A stretch of DNA of 64,000 nucleotides from NCBI GenBank assembly GCA_963773085.1, contig CAVYZS010000018.1, forward strand, positions 310,001 through 374,000. Direction: 5' to 3'. The notes below the pieces were generated by a model. It saw nothing but the letters and a program-made list of their open reading frames with translations, had not been told where the DNA came from and did not search any database. The position numbers were made by a program, and so were the translations under genes. This document shows positions 1-8,593 of this stretch, one piece after another (within the stretch, counting starts at the first letter, position 1; every line of letters begins with the position of its first letter). The DNA comes from JAENVT01 sp963773085 (GTDB lineage Bacteria; Actinomycetota; Acidimicrobiia; Acidimicrobiales; Ilumatobacteraceae).

Positions 1-123
1 GCCTCGCGTATCCGTGAACATCGCGATGCCGGCGCCAGCCAGGTCTGTGTCCAGGTTCTCACCGAAAGCCCGGGGACCATGCCTCTCGAGCAATGGCGCA
101 TCCTCGCGCCCGTGCTCGTCTGA
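1..123 (+). CDS. LLM-class F420-dependent oxidoreductase, C-terminal fragment cut by window edge
   Basis: The first 41 codons are open from base 1 to a TGA at 121-123 and encode the tail of a luciferase-like flavin/F420 oxidoreductase. The phrase HRDAGASQVCVQVLTESPG, followed by EQWRILAPVL just before the stop, is the usual C-terminal end of the TIGR03620-like LLM subfamily, whose members use coenzyme F420. Only this end is visible; the start and the cofactor-binding barrel lie outside the window. It is followed after about 23 bases by an aldo/keto reductase on the same strand, so the two may be co-transcribed. The family call rests on recall of the motif, not on a search. Confidence 0.7.
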   Translation, partial: ASRIREHRDAGASQVCVQVLTESPGTMPLEQWRILAPVLV

Positions 124-146
124 GCCGGCCAACGAAGATGTGCCGT

Positions 147-956
147 ATGGAGACACGTTCGCTCTCACCGAAACATGTCGATGCGCCGATGGTCCCGATC
201 ATTGGAATGGGCACGTCGAAGACGTTGGACACCGACGACCTCGCGCTCGCCGGTGAGGTGGTGTCCGCAGCGCTCGACGCGGGCACGACCTTGTTCGACT
301 CGTCGCCGATGTACGGCAAGGCGGAACGCACGCTGGGCGCCGCTCTCGAGGGTCGTCGTTCGGGCGCGGTCATCGCCACAAAGGTGTGGACCGACGACGA
401 CGAAGTGGCGGAACGTCAGATCGCAGCGTCGCTGTCGTTCTACGGCGGCCACATCGAGCTGTTGCAGATCCACAACATGGTGCGCTGGCCCGAACGGCTG
501 CGACGTATCGAGGAGCTGCGCGACTCGGGCCAGGTAACCCTCGTTGGCGCGACGCATTGGATGGCAGCGAGCTTCGACGAGCTCGAGGCGGCGATGGTCA
601 CGGGTCGCCTCGATGCCATTCAGATCCCGTACAACCCACGGGAACGGGAGGTCGAACGCCGATTGTTGCCACTGGCCGCCGAGCTCGGACTTGGTGTACT
701 GATCATGCGCCCGTTCGCCGCCGCCGATCTCACGCGTGCCTCTCCGTCCGCCGACGAACTTGCACCGCTCCTGCCCTTCGGCATCCACACGTGGGCACAG
801 GCGTTGCTGCAGTGGGGACTGAGCCACCCGGCGACGACCGTGTCGATCCCTGCCACGTCGAAGCCGAGCAGGGCAAGAGAGAACGCTTCCGCCGGCGACG
901 CCGTGCCGCTCGACGATGAGCATCGTCAGTTGATCGGCCGACTGGCCGGCACCTGA
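147..956 (+). CDS. aldo/keto reductase family protein
   Basis: Predicted NAD(P)H-dependent reductase of about 269 residues with a TIM-barrel fold. The catalytic tetrad of the family can be followed: Asp in LFDSSPMYG, Tyr in the same motif, Lys in VIATKVW and His in LLQIHNM. The C-terminal part (LLQWGLSHPATTVSIPATSKPS) matches the cofactor-binding end of the family. The ATG at 147 is chosen because a GAAG element ends nine bases upstream; an ATG at 138 is possible. The ORF is open further upstream, but that part overlaps the previous gene. At under 290 residues it is slightly short for the family. The substrate cannot be deduced. Confidence 0.88.
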   Translation: METRSLSPKHVDAPMVPIIGMGTSKTLDTDDLALAGEVVSAALDAGTTLFDSSPMYGKAERTLGAALEGRRSGAVIATKVWTDDDEVAERQIAASLSFYGGHIELLQIHNMVRWPERLRRIEELRDSGQVTLVGATHWMAASFDELEAAMVTGRLDAIQIPYNPREREVERRLLPLAAELGLGVLIMRPFAAADLTRASPSADELAPLLPFGIHTWAQALLQWGLSHPATTVSIPATSKPSRARENASAGDAVPLDDEHRQLIGRLAGT

Positions 957-1091
957 CTGATCGGGTGGGAGATACAGCTGATCGACATCACGAGGTTCGA
1001 CGACGCGGGCCTCGTCTGCGAGCACTGGGGCGTCACGGACATGCTGTCGCTCATGCAGCAGCTCGGCGTCGTGCCTGCCGGCCCTGCCGCA
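957..1091 (+). pseudogene. C-terminal remnant of a SnoaL-like ester cyclase
   Basis: Directly after the reductase stop, the same frame reads LIDITRFDDAGLVCEHWGVTD and then MLSLMQQLGVVPAGP. This is typical of the C-terminal strand and helix of SnoaL-like polyketide or ester cyclases (NTF2 fold), in which the residues EHWGV.D are conserved. No start codon or N-terminal two-thirds of the domain is present, so this is a truncated remnant of about 45 codons, or the gene is missing sequence here. The frame stays open into the next gene, but that gene has its own start and ribosome-binding site. The assignment is motif recall only. Confidence 0.5.
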
Positions 1092-1211
1092 TGGTCGCTC
1101 ACCTGCTCGGGAACCACCCTCAGAGAGGGCTGTGGACAGAGTCGTTCGACTGACAGGAGCGGGTGCGGACGAGCATCGCAAGCGTGGATGGGGGATGACG
1201 GAGAGGACGAC

Positions 1212-1505
1212 ATGGCCATCAAAGTGATTGTCGAGCTGCAGGCCAAACCGGGTCGGCGGGCCGAACTCAGCAGTCTGCTCGAGCGCATCATCGCGAACGA
1301 GGGACCAAGCCAGCACGGCTTCCTTGGAAGCACGCGATACGAGGTGCTCGAAAACCCCGACGTCCTGGTCGAGATCGCCGATTGGGAGTCGGCGGAGGCG
1401 CGCGACGTGCACATGCAGCAAGCCGCAGCAACGGGCGCATATGCACCGCTGGTCGATCTGCTGGCTGCTCCGGCCCGGGCCACGGTCATCAGCCGCCTCC
1501 CGTAA
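1212..1505 (+). CDS. antibiotic biosynthesis monooxygenase (ABM) domain protein
   Basis: A 97-residue single-domain protein of the dimeric alpha/beta-barrel ABM/YgiN type. It starts MAIKVIVELQAKPGRRAEL and contains LLERIIANEGPSQHGFLGSTRYEVLENPDVLVEIADWES, the usual ABM order of first strand, helix, central strands and a conserved W. The ATG at 1212 is preceded by GGAGAGGACGAC, a good ribosome-binding site. The family includes cofactor-free monooxygenases of quinone-like substrates, but many members have no known substrate. Its last 17 bases overlap the converging acetyltransferase gene. Confidence 0.85.
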   Translation: MAIKVIVELQAKPGRRAELSSLLERIIANEGPSQHGFLGSTRYEVLENPDVLVEIADWESAEARDVHMQQAAATGAYAPLVDLLAAPARATVISRLP

Positions 1506-2016
1506 ACGAACTCGGCTGCGCCTTCCACTCTCGTCTGAGGATCGCGTAGGTCAGAGTGTCTGATCGAGTGCCGTCGGAGTTCGTCCAGGCCTCCAGCATT
1601 CGGCCTTCCAGCCGGTACCTGCACCGCCTGAGCACGCCCTGCATCGCAAGGTTGTCGTGCCTCGTCGTCGCCTCGATGCGATTGAGCTCGAGGTAGGTCC
1701 TGAACAGGTGGTCGGTCAGCCACGTCACGGCTGCACGGCCGACACCGCGGCCGCGGTGGCCTTCTGCGATTCGCAGGTCGAACAGCGGGCTACCGACATC
1801 GAGGTCCTCGAGATCGAAGGCACGAATCAGTCCGATCGTTTCGGCGTCGGCCCGTATCCAGAACGAGGCAATGTCGTCACCAGCCACGCTCACCCGTGCT
1901 GCTTGGTCGTACGTGAGGCACGGCGACCCGTGGAATGGCCACTCGTTCGACGTCAAGAACTCGATTGCCGCGTCCGCATCTTCAGGCCAGACCAGAGAAT
2001 CGAAGGAAAGCGTCAC
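1489..2016 (-). CDS. GNAT family N-acetyltransferase (RimJ/RimL-like)
   Basis: Predicted acetyl-CoA-dependent N-acetyltransferase of about 175 residues. The acetyl-CoA pyrophosphate loop is seen as LRIAEGHRGRGVGRAAVTWL (Q/RxxGxG/A type). This is followed by NRIEATTRHDNLAMQGVLRRCRYRLEGRM, the N/S-x-x-A-x-x-V-x-x-x-x-G/R-Y-x-x-E-G signature of RimJ/RimL-like enzymes. The GTG at 2016 is preferred because the homologous part begins at VTLSFDSLVW; a TTG at 2067 would add 17 unremarkable residues. The target amine cannot be told. It converges on the ABM gene with a 17-base overlap. Confidence 0.82.
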   Translation of the reverse strand: MTLSFDSLVWPEDADAAIEFLTSNEWPFHGSPCLTYDQAARVSVAGDDIASFWIRADAETIGLIRAFDLEDLDVGSPLFDLRIAEGHRGRGVGRAAVTWLTDHLFRTYLELNRIEATTRHDNLAMQGVLRRCRYRLEGRMLEAWTNSDGTRSDTLTYAILRREWKAQPSSFTGGG

Positions 2017-2085
2017 CGACCACCCAGCATCACGCGCGGCTACCCGGTCGGCTGCCTCCCGGGTCAAGGGTCAGATCGCCAGCCT

Positions 2086-3115
2086 CTACACGGTGTACTG
2101 CACGGCGGCCGGATTGGTCCGCCCGGGGGTGGGCTCGAACGGTACCCAGCCGACACCGTCGAAGTAGATCTCAGGCCATGCGTGGGCGTGCTTGCCTTGG
2201 ACGTAGTAGCGGCCGTCGTCGCGTTGTTCGCCTTGGGTGAATCCGACCGCGACCCGCGACGGCAAACCGACCACCCGGGCGAAGGCGGCGTAGGTGCCGG
2301 CAAACTGCTCGCAGTAGCCGCGCCTTCGGGCGAGGAACTCCTGCATCGCGGTCTGGCTGTGGCCGGCCCGGAATGACAGGTCGTAGGTGAAGCCCCGGAA
2401 CCAGTTCTGCAGGGCGATGGCCCGGTCGTAGCGGGTTGATGCCCCGGCAGTGATACGCGCGGGCCTGGTCGGCCAGCTCGGCCGGGAAGTCGGCGGGGAG
2501 CGCGAGATAACGTTCGGCGAGTTCGCCGGTGGGGGGCGCGTCGGCGGCACGCAGGCGAGCGACGTCATAGCTTGCCAGCACCGACTCGACGGTGTAGCCG
2601 AGACCATTCGACGCTCCCGACGCGGTGAACAGGCTGGAGGTCTCAGCATCGAAGGTGATGCCGGCGGGGCCATCCACCCGCACCGGCGCTGACGTCGCAG
2701 GCAACAAGGGGCCACCCAGACCGCGGATCTCGAATGTCTGGGTGACCGTGCCGCCGTCCGCCCCAGCCTCGTAGCCCGGCGCAAGGGGCCACGCGCGTCT
2801 CGGGTCTCGCCGTGCGGTGGTGTCCACTTCGCGCCGTCGAAGTCGGACAGCGCGGTCGAACCGCCAGAAAGACGGCGTCGGGCTGCTCACCACGAAAAGG
2901 ACCACCTCGGAACGCTCCAAAGGCCGACCCTTGATGTCGATGGCCAGGGCAGGCGAGGACGCGTTTCCGGTCAGCAACAGCGTCCCCACAACGGCAGTCG
3001 TGACTGCGGTCATCGCCGCCAGCCGTGTTACCACCTTGCGCTTCCGTCGGCGACGACCAATAGCGCCCAGGAGCTCGTGCTCCAGCCGGTCGACGTAGGT
3101 CAAACTCGTGCTCAT
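2086..3115 (-). CDS. transglutaminase-like protein with sigma-factor-linked membrane N-terminus; frameshifted
   Basis: The N-terminus (MSTSLTYVDRLEHELLGAIG, a basic RRRRKRK patch, then one membrane segment LAAMTAVTTAVVGTLLLTG) resembles one-span proteins encoded with ECF sigma factors. It then runs into PTPSFWRF and LSDFDGAKW, which belong to the extracytoplasmic part of TgpA-type transglutaminases. The transglutaminase core follows, with the catalytic Cys in RRRGYCEQFAGTYAAFARVVGLPSRVAVGF, His in GKHAHAWPEIYF and the W-x-P-F-E-P-T-P end. Frame changes are needed near 2860, near 2790 and near 2455. The multi-span DUF3488 region and C-terminal DUF4129 domain of usual TgpA proteins are absent. 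The ATG at 3115 overlaps the sigma factor stop as ATGA. It may be a real fusion, or a deletion or assembly join. Confidence 0.6.
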
Positions 3116-3705
3116 CGATCTACCTCCAGTGCATCGGACATCGGTATCGCTTCGAGTCGTTCGGACAGGTGTGAAAGACCGCGGGCCACCCGCTGCCGGG
3201 CGGCCTCCTCTGTGCATCCCAGGCGGGCAGCGACATCTGCGTAGGCCAGCCCGTCGATCACTCGGAGACGCACGGCGTCGGCCACCCCGTCGGTCAGCTC
3301 GTCCATCGCAACTCGGAGGGCGGCCCCGTTGCGGCGTGCGTCAAACCTCGCCATCAGCTGCTCGAACGGCTCGTCGCCGGCCGGCACCGGGCGCATACCG
3401 AGCCGCCGCCTGGCCCGGCTCGTCACCTCGGCCGCCCGCCAGAAGTGGGCGAGTTGGTGACGGGCGATGGCGGCCAGCCACGCCTGCGCCGGTGCCCCGG
3501 TCGGGCGGTACCGGTGCCGAGACAGGTAGGCCTGAGCGAAGGTCTCCACGGTGAGATCGGCCGCCGTCTCTTGACATGCGGTACGGCGAACGAAGAAACC
3601 CACGGTCGACCCGACGTGACGGCGATAGAACACGGCAAAGGCCTCGGGGTCGCGTCGCGCCAATCGGAGTAACTCCTCGTCGCTCAAGCCGTCGAGTGAT
3701 GGCAT
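3112..3705 (-). CDS. ECF-type RNA polymerase sigma factor
   Basis: A 197-residue sigma-70 family protein of ECF size. Region 2 is visible as EAFAVFYRRHVGSTVGFFVRR and AADLTVETFAQAYLSRHRY. Region 4 is visible as LRVIDGLAYADVAARLGCTEEAARQRVARGLSHL, a helix-turn-helix that reads the -35 element. Its stop codon overlaps the start of the transglutaminase-like gene by four bases. The single membrane span in that neighbour suggests it could act as a membrane-tethered partner, which is inference from the pairing. No zinc-finger anti-sigma motif (HxxxCxxC) is visible in the neighbour. Confidence 0.88.
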   Translation of the reverse strand: MPSLDGLSDEELLRLARRDPEAFAVFYRRHVGSTVGFFVRRTACQETAADLTVETFAQAYLSRHRYRPTGAPAQAWLAAIARHQLAHFWRAAEVTSRARRRLGMRPVPAGDEPFEQLMARFDARRNGAALRVAMDELTDGVADAVRLRVIDGLAYADVAARLGCTEEAARQRVARGLSHLSERLEAIPMSDALEVDR

Positions 3706-3857
3706 GCGTGGCCACGCGGTGTCGCATCACGCTCTATATGCCGAAACCTGGGGTGAGCGTGACACCGCTCAAGAAGCCCTTCCGGAAATCAACTTCGCAC
3801 CCCATGACGATGGTCGGCGTCGTGAGGATGAGGGTGCGAGTGGTGTCGGGTGACTGC

Positions 3858-4628
3858 TCATCGTCGAGTGGCGACGATCAGCACGCGGCGTGACATCATG
3901 TCCTGGGTGGCGGCCATCTCGTGGAGTTCGGCACGGACAACCTCGGGATCCTCGCTGGTCTCGGCGGCCAGCTCGTCGACGTGCGCGAGCAACAAGTCAG
4001 CGATGGCCCGCTGGTTCCGATCCCAGTCCGGTGTCTCGTCGTAGGTCTCCACCGCGAGTCCCGCTTCGCTCAGCAACGCCCGGTGGTCGTCCACCTGAGG
4101 CGGGCGGCCGACGGGTTGGGAGTGGTAGTCCCAGGTGGTCGCGACGAGGCGGCCTCCCGGACGCAGGACCCTGGCCATCTCACGGGCCGCGGCTGACTTG
4201 TCCGGAGTGAACAACAGCGCGTCGATGCTCATGACCGCATCGGCGCCGGCATCGTCGATCGGGAGTGCGTCGAAGCGTCCTTCGACGGTGCGCACCCGAT
4301 CGTCGAGCCCGAGGCCTCTGGCGCGTGCCTGCACCTCGACGAGTGCCGACGGAGCGATGTCGACACCGACGTAGCGCGCACCAGTGGTCACCGCAACCCA
4401 CAACCCCGGGCCGCCGCGCCCGCACCCGATGTCGACGAGCACGTCACCGGTCGACACCCGCAGTGCCACCGCAACGCGCGACAGCTCGGAGCGCGTCGTG
4501 TAGCTGAACGGGGCCAGCTCGGCCGGGTACTCGTCGCCGAGCACCTCCGCCCAGATCCTCGCCGCGACCTGCGACTCAGGCTGCTCGAAGGCCTTCGTGA
4601 ACTCGGAGGCCCAATCATGATCGGACAC
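3858..4628 (-). CDS. class I SAM-dependent methyltransferase
   Basis: A 256-residue methyltransferase. Motif I is VLVDIGCGRGGPGLWVA and the acidic end of strand 2 is YVGVDIAPSALVEVQ. Motif IV is DAVMSIDALLFTP, and MARVLRPGGRLVATTWDY corresponds to motif VI. The layout is that of the Methyltransf_11/25 group that methylates small molecules; the acceptor is unknown. It diverges from the DHFR-like gene at 4850 across about 220 bases in which no other gene is recognised. Confidence 0.85.
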   Translation of the reverse strand: MSDHDWASEFTKAFEQPESQVAARIWAEVLGDEYPAELAPFSYTTRSELSRVAVALRVSTGDVLVDIGCGRGGPGLWVAVTTGARYVGVDIAPSALVEVQARARGLGLDDRVRTVEGRFDALPIDDAGADAVMSIDALLFTPDKSAAAREMARVLRPGGRLVATTWDYHSQPVGRPPQVDDHRALLSEAGLAVETYDETPDWDRNQRAIADLLLAHVDELAAETSEDPEVVRAELHEMAATQDMMSRRVLIVATRR

Positions 4629-4849
4629 TCGCGCACGCTACAGCAGCCGACGCCGAACCGACGCCGGGGCACGAGCACGAGTGCCCAAACTACTCGGCTG
4701 CGGTCCTGGCGGCGTCCTCGCGTCGGGATGAGCGAGTCGGTCTGTAACTCGTGCTCCTGCGATGCTGTGATCGATGATTTTGGCTGCGGATCGCGGTCTC
4801 AGCATCTGCGGCCGTGGTGGCTGCACCGTAACGACCGATTGGAGTGGAG

Positions 4850-5411
4850 ATGGCCAAGCTGATCTATGCGGCGATCGCCTCGCTTGACGGATACGTCGAG
4901 GACGAGGAGGGCAGGTCCGACTGGTCGATGCCGGATGAGGAGGTGCATGCGTTCGTCAACGATCTCGAGCGGCCGATCGGCACCTACCTATACGGGCGCC
5001 GGATGTACGAGACGATGGTGTTCTGGGAGACCGCGAACACTGAGGCCGATGAGCCGGCCGTGTTCTGGGACTATGCTGAGACTCTGGCGGGCAACTGAGA
5101 AGATCGTGTACTCCCGGACGCTTCAGACGGTGTCCAGCGCGAGGACGCGGATCGAGCGCGAGTTCGATCGAGACGCCGTCCAGCGGCTCAAGCAGTCCTC
5201 GGGGGCCGACATCGCAATTGGGGGGGCCGAGCTCGCTGGTCACGCAATCGGCGCGGGGCTGGTCGACGAGTGCCATCTGTTCTTGTGCCCGATCGTGGTG
5301 GGAGGCGGCAAGCGTGCCCTGCAAGACAACGTCCGCGCGCAACTCGAACTCCTCGATGAACGCCGGTTCCGAAACGGCGTCGTTCACCTCCACTACCGCG
5401 TAAGCGTCTGA
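4850..5411 (+). CDS. dihydrofolate reductase family protein (RibD C-terminal type); frameshifted
   Basis: The N-terminal half (MAKLIYAAIASLDGYVEDEEG, then LYGRRMYETMVFWE) and the C-terminal half (KIVYSRTLQTV, GADIAIGGAELAGHAIGAGLVDECHLFLCPIVVGGGKRAL) together make a complete RibD-C/DHFR-like protein of about 186 residues. They lie in two frames; one base appears to be missing near 5090, where the first frame ends in a TGA. The ATG at 4850 follows a GGAGTGGAG ribosome-binding site. Family members are NADPH-dependent reductases, often of unknown substrate and common in actinobacteria. The 209 bases after the stop contain no recognised feature. Confidence 0.8.
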
Positions 5412-5620
5412 CCGAGCCGGCAACGCGACGCCAGTCGAGTCTCGGGCGACCCGTTGCTTGGGGCTGAGCATTTCTGGGAGGACCTCGAACCCGGCCACGT
5501 GCAACGCCGGAAACGAACACCGAGCGAACTACTTCAACAGGCTCCAGGACATGCTCCTCCACTGTCGGGACAGGCTGCGCCCCAAAGAACCGTGTTACAC
5601 CCCTTTGTCATGATGGGTGG

Positions 5621-6830
5621 ATGGAGTTGGCTGAGGTGCACGAGCTGGTCGGGCGGGTGGCGGTGGTTGATGCCGGGTGCGCCGATCGGGTCGTGTTGGA
5701 GGCTGCGGTTGGTGAGTTGCGGCGGTTGAAGTCGTGGGTCGAAAGCCGCGAGGTCGCCGTCGCTCGAGAGCTGGCGGCGGTGTCGTCGTTCCCCGAGAAA
5801 TCCTTGGCCGACGCCTCCCGCTGCAGTGTCCGTCAGGCCGAACAGGTGCTGCGCCGCGCCGAGACCGTCGAACAGGTCCCCGAGTTCGGGGTCGTCGCTC
5901 GACGCCGGACGGGTCTCGGGTGATCATCTCGATGTCCTGGCCCGCACGTTGCGCCAGGTCGAGCCCGGTGTCCGTGACCGGCTGGCTGCCGACGCTGAAC
6001 GGCTGGTGTTGATCGCCGAAAACTCGACAGCGGAGGAGTTCGCTCGCACGGTTCGTGCCCAGGCGCGACGGTTGGAGGCCGATGGTGACGGCCTCGACCG
6101 CCTCGAACGGCAGCGGCGGGCGGTGCGGTTGAACACCTGGATCGACCGCGACAGCGGGTTGGGGCGCTGGTCGGCGATCTGGGACCCCGAGACGATGCTC
6201 AGGTTGGAGAACCGCCTCGACGCCCAAGTCCAAGCCCTGTTCCACGACCGCCAACCCGACGGCTGCCCCACGGACCTGTTCGAGAAACAGTCCTACCTAC
6301 GCGCCCACGCCCTGCTCACCCTCTTGGATGGTGGCGGGGTCCGCCTCGGTCGACCCGAGATCGTCGTTGTCGTCGATCACACCACCGCCAGCGCGGAGCC
6401 GGTCATCGACTGGGGGTTACCCGTCGAACTCCCCCGACAGGTCCTGGCCGATCTCTACCAGACCGCCACCGTGCACACCGTGGTGGTCCGCAACGGGGTG
6501 ATCATCGACGCCCCCGGCCAACTCGACCTCGGCCGCAGCACCCGAGTTGCCAATCGTGCCCAACGACGCGCCCTCGGCGCCATCTATGCGACCTGTGCGA
6601 TCCCGGGATGCCGAGTGCGTTACAGCCGCACCAAACTGCACCACGTCATCTGGTGGCACCACGGCGGACCATCAGATCTCGACAACTTCCTCCCGGTCTG
6701 CGAACAACACCACCACAACATCCACAACGACGACTGGCACCTGACCCTCACCCCCGACCGACAACTGACCATCCGCTTCCCCGACGGAACCATCATGACC
6801 ACCGGCCCACCCACACGCGGCGCCGCATGA
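5621..6830 (+). CDS. DUF222/HNH endonuclease domain protein (13E12-repeat family); frameshifted
   Basis: The N-terminal DUF222 part starts MELAEVHELVGRVAVVDAG and runs through VRQAEQVLRRAETVEQVPEFG. A G-run near 5891 then changes the frame, and the protein continues as SSLDAGRVSGDHLDVLARTL. The C-terminal HNH nuclease is visible as CAIPGCRVRYSRTKLHHV, WWHHGGPSDLDNFLPVCEQHHHNIH and DWHLTL, with the paired Cys, the HH of the active site, the central N and the final H all present. Total length is about 400 residues. These proteins are multicopy in many actinobacteria, and some lie in the REP13E12 elements of Mycobacterium tuberculosis. Their role is not settled. No inverted repeats marking an element were seen. 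Confidence 0.82.
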
Positions 6831-6897
6831 ACCCGCGGAAAATCGCCGTACGGGGTCTGGATCCGACCATCGCGGCGCGGGATGCAACACTGTGGTG

Positions 6898-8109
6898 ATG
6901 CCGTACAACTCCACCGGGCTGGTCGTGCACGACGCCGATGCCCACATCATGGAGACACCGAACTGGCTGCGCGACCACGCAGATGCGGACGTCCGCGACC
7001 GGATCGCCCCGCTCACCTACTCCGGCGGCAACGAACTCCGCCAGACGGGCGACCCCGACGAGCAGCTACGCGACGTCGATGAGGCGTTCGACCGGCTGGT
7101 CGATCGACATCGATCGGCCGACTACCTCGACAACGAGGCGAGCGAGATCATGGCGCGCAAGAACTTCGCGGCGACCGGTGCGTTCATCGCCGATGATCGA
7201 GGCCGTGCCCTCGATCTTCTCGGATTCGCCAGTCAGCTCGTCTTCAACACCTTCCACAATCGACGGCTGCGTGACTGGGAGCACTCCGGCGACATCGAGC
7301 TCGCCGTCGGGGCCGCTCGCGCCCACAACCGGGCGATGATCGAATTCTGCTCGATCGACGCCAGATTGCTGCCCACCTTGTATGTCCCGCTGGCCGACCT
7401 CGAACACGCCGGCGAACTGGCCGCAGAAGCCATCTCCATGGGCGCAGCGGCGTTGCTGATCGCTTCGGGTTGCCCTCCGACCCACTCGCCGAGCCACATC
7501 GCCCTCGATGCGGTGTGGGCCGCGGCCAGCGATGCCCGCATCCCGGTTGTGTTCCACGTCGGCGGCACCGGCGACCTGATCGACCCCGGCTACTTCCGCA
7601 ACGGGTTGCCGATCCCGCCCGACTTCCACGGTGGCGACGAGAACTTCCGATCCGTCGACTACATGGGCATCCCAGGTCCACCCGCACAGACGCTGGCGAC
7701 GCTGATCTTCGACGGCGCACTCGAACGCTTCCCCGGTCTGCGGATCGGTGTCATCGAGCAGGGTGCCATCTGGGTACCGTCGTGGATGCGGCAGATGGAG
7801 GCCGCGTTCGACGCCTTTTCACGCCACGAGGAGCGCTTGCGAGCGCTGTCTCTGCGACCGAGCGAGTACGTGCGCCGCCAGATCCGTTTCACGCCCTATC
7901 CCACCGAGGACGTCGGCTGGATCATCGAACAGGCGGGGTCGGACGTGTGCATGTTCTCGTCGGATTACCCGCACGTCGAAGGTGGGCGACGCCCGATCGA
8001 ACGTTTCGAAGCGAGCTTGGCCGGGACGTCAACAGCAGCCCGCCAGGCCTTCTACCACGACAACTTCGTGGATCTCATGGGCGCCGGGCTCGGTGCGCTT
8101 CCGGTCTGA
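6898..8109 (+). CDS. amidohydrolase-2 family metal-dependent hydrolase
   Basis: Predicted hydrolase or decarboxylase of about 403 residues with a metal-dependent TIM barrel. The first metal motif is degenerate (VVHDADAHIMETP), as in many actinobacterial amidohydrolase-2 proteins. Later ligands are visible as PVVFHVGGTGD (His) and MFSSDYPHVEGGRRP (Asp, His). The family includes aminocarboxymuconate semialdehyde decarboxylase and related aromatic decarboxylases, so a C-C bond cleavage role is as likely as hydrolysis. The ATG at 6898 is used; a GTG at 6892 in the same frame is possible. The stop is only three bases from the converging soxR end. Confidence 0.82.
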   Translation: MPYNSTGLVVHDADAHIMETPNWLRDHADADVRDRIAPLTYSGGNELRQTGDPDEQLRDVDEAFDRLVDRHRSADYLDNEASEIMARKNFAATGAFIADDRGRALDLLGFASQLVFNTFHNRRLRDWEHSGDIELAVGAARAHNRAMIEFCSIDARLLPTLYVPLADLEHAGELAAEAISMGAAALLIASGCPPTHSPSHIALDAVWAAASDARIPVVFHVGGTGDLIDPGYFRNGLPIPPDFHGGDENFRSVDYMGIPGPPAQTLATLIFDGALERFPGLRIGVIEQGAIWVPSWMRQMEAAFDAFSRHEERLRALSLRPSEYVRRQIRFTPYPTEDVGWIIEQAGSDVCMFSSDYPHVEGGRRPIERFEASLAGTSTAARQAFYHDNFVDLMGAGLGALPV

Positions 8110-8112
8110 AGC

Positions 8113-8568
8113 TCATGTCTCGATCGGGTCTCCGAGCAGGTAGCGAGCTCCGGCGCCGCGCCGTGCTGCCCGATCATCGAGGTTGTAGAGCCCACACGTA
8201 TCGAGGGAGAGGCATCCGCAGCCGATGCATCCGTCGAGGCGATCGCGAAGCAGTTCCAGCGCGGCGATCTGCTCGTCGATGCGCGGCAACCATCGGCTGG
8301 ACAGCTCGTTCCAGTCATCACGAGTCGGTGTTCGCTGCGACGGCAGCGATCCAAGAGCCTCGGCGATCTCACCGAGAGACAGGCCGATCCGCTGAGCCAC
8401 GCGGATGAAGGCGACACGCCGCAACATGTCGGATCGATAGCGGCGGTGACCGGCTTCGTTCCGTTCGGAGCGGATCAGGCCGTGGGCTTCGTAGAACCGC
8501 AGCGCCGACGTGGCGACGCCGGCACGTGCCGCCAACTCACCGACCGTGAAACGCTTGACTTCAACCAT
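8113..8568 (-). CDS. soxR: redox-sensing MerR-family activator SoxR
   Basis: A 151-residue MerR-type regulator. The winged helix-turn-helix is FTVGELAARAGVATSALRFYEAHGLIRSERNEAGHRRY. A dimerisation helix follows, then the [2Fe-2S] cluster motif CIGCGCLSLDTC at residues 114-125, which fits the SoxR spacing C-x2-C-x-C-x5-C exactly. SoxR activates targets when its cluster is oxidised by redox-cycling compounds. The ATG at 8568 lies in the centre of the operator dyad; the frame is open upstream, but that part would cross the divergent promoter. A TAGAAC hexamer seven bases before the ATG could give a leaderless mRNA. Its likely target is the adjacent divergent Rieske gene. Confidence 0.93.
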   Translation of the reverse strand: MVEVKRFTVGELAARAGVATSALRFYEAHGLIRSERNEAGHRRYRSDMLRRVAFIRVAQRIGLSLGEIAEALGSLPSQRTPTRDDWNELSSRWLPRIDEQIAALELLRDRLDGCIGCGCLSLDTCGLYNLDDRAARRGAGARYLLGDPIET

Positions 8569-8585
8569 GGTTGAAGTTCTACCGT
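8555..8585 (+). promoter_or_regulatory. SoxR box and activator-type promoter for the Rieske gene
   Basis: A perfect 20-base palindrome, ACTTCAACCATGGTTGAAGT, lies at 8558-8577. It sits between a -35 element TTGACT (8555-8560) and a -10 element TACCGT (8580-8585), with a 19-base spacer. Overlong 19-base spacers containing a central dyad are the hallmark of MerR/SoxR-activated promoters such as E. coli soxS, and the TCAA/TTGA half-site core matches the known SoxR box. Transcription would begin within a few bases of the ATG at 8594. Confidence 0.8.
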
Positions 8586-8593
8586 GTCGGGCG

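Noticed and set aside
165..1421. A 418-codon open frame on the minus strand across the first reductase
   Set aside because: Antisense composition, no recognisable domain, and the opposite strand holds clear reductase and ABM motifs.
5412..5620. Possible gene fragment between the DHFR-like and DUF222 genes
   Set aside because: One frame reads plausibly for about 40 residues, but no start, no family and no support on either side were found.
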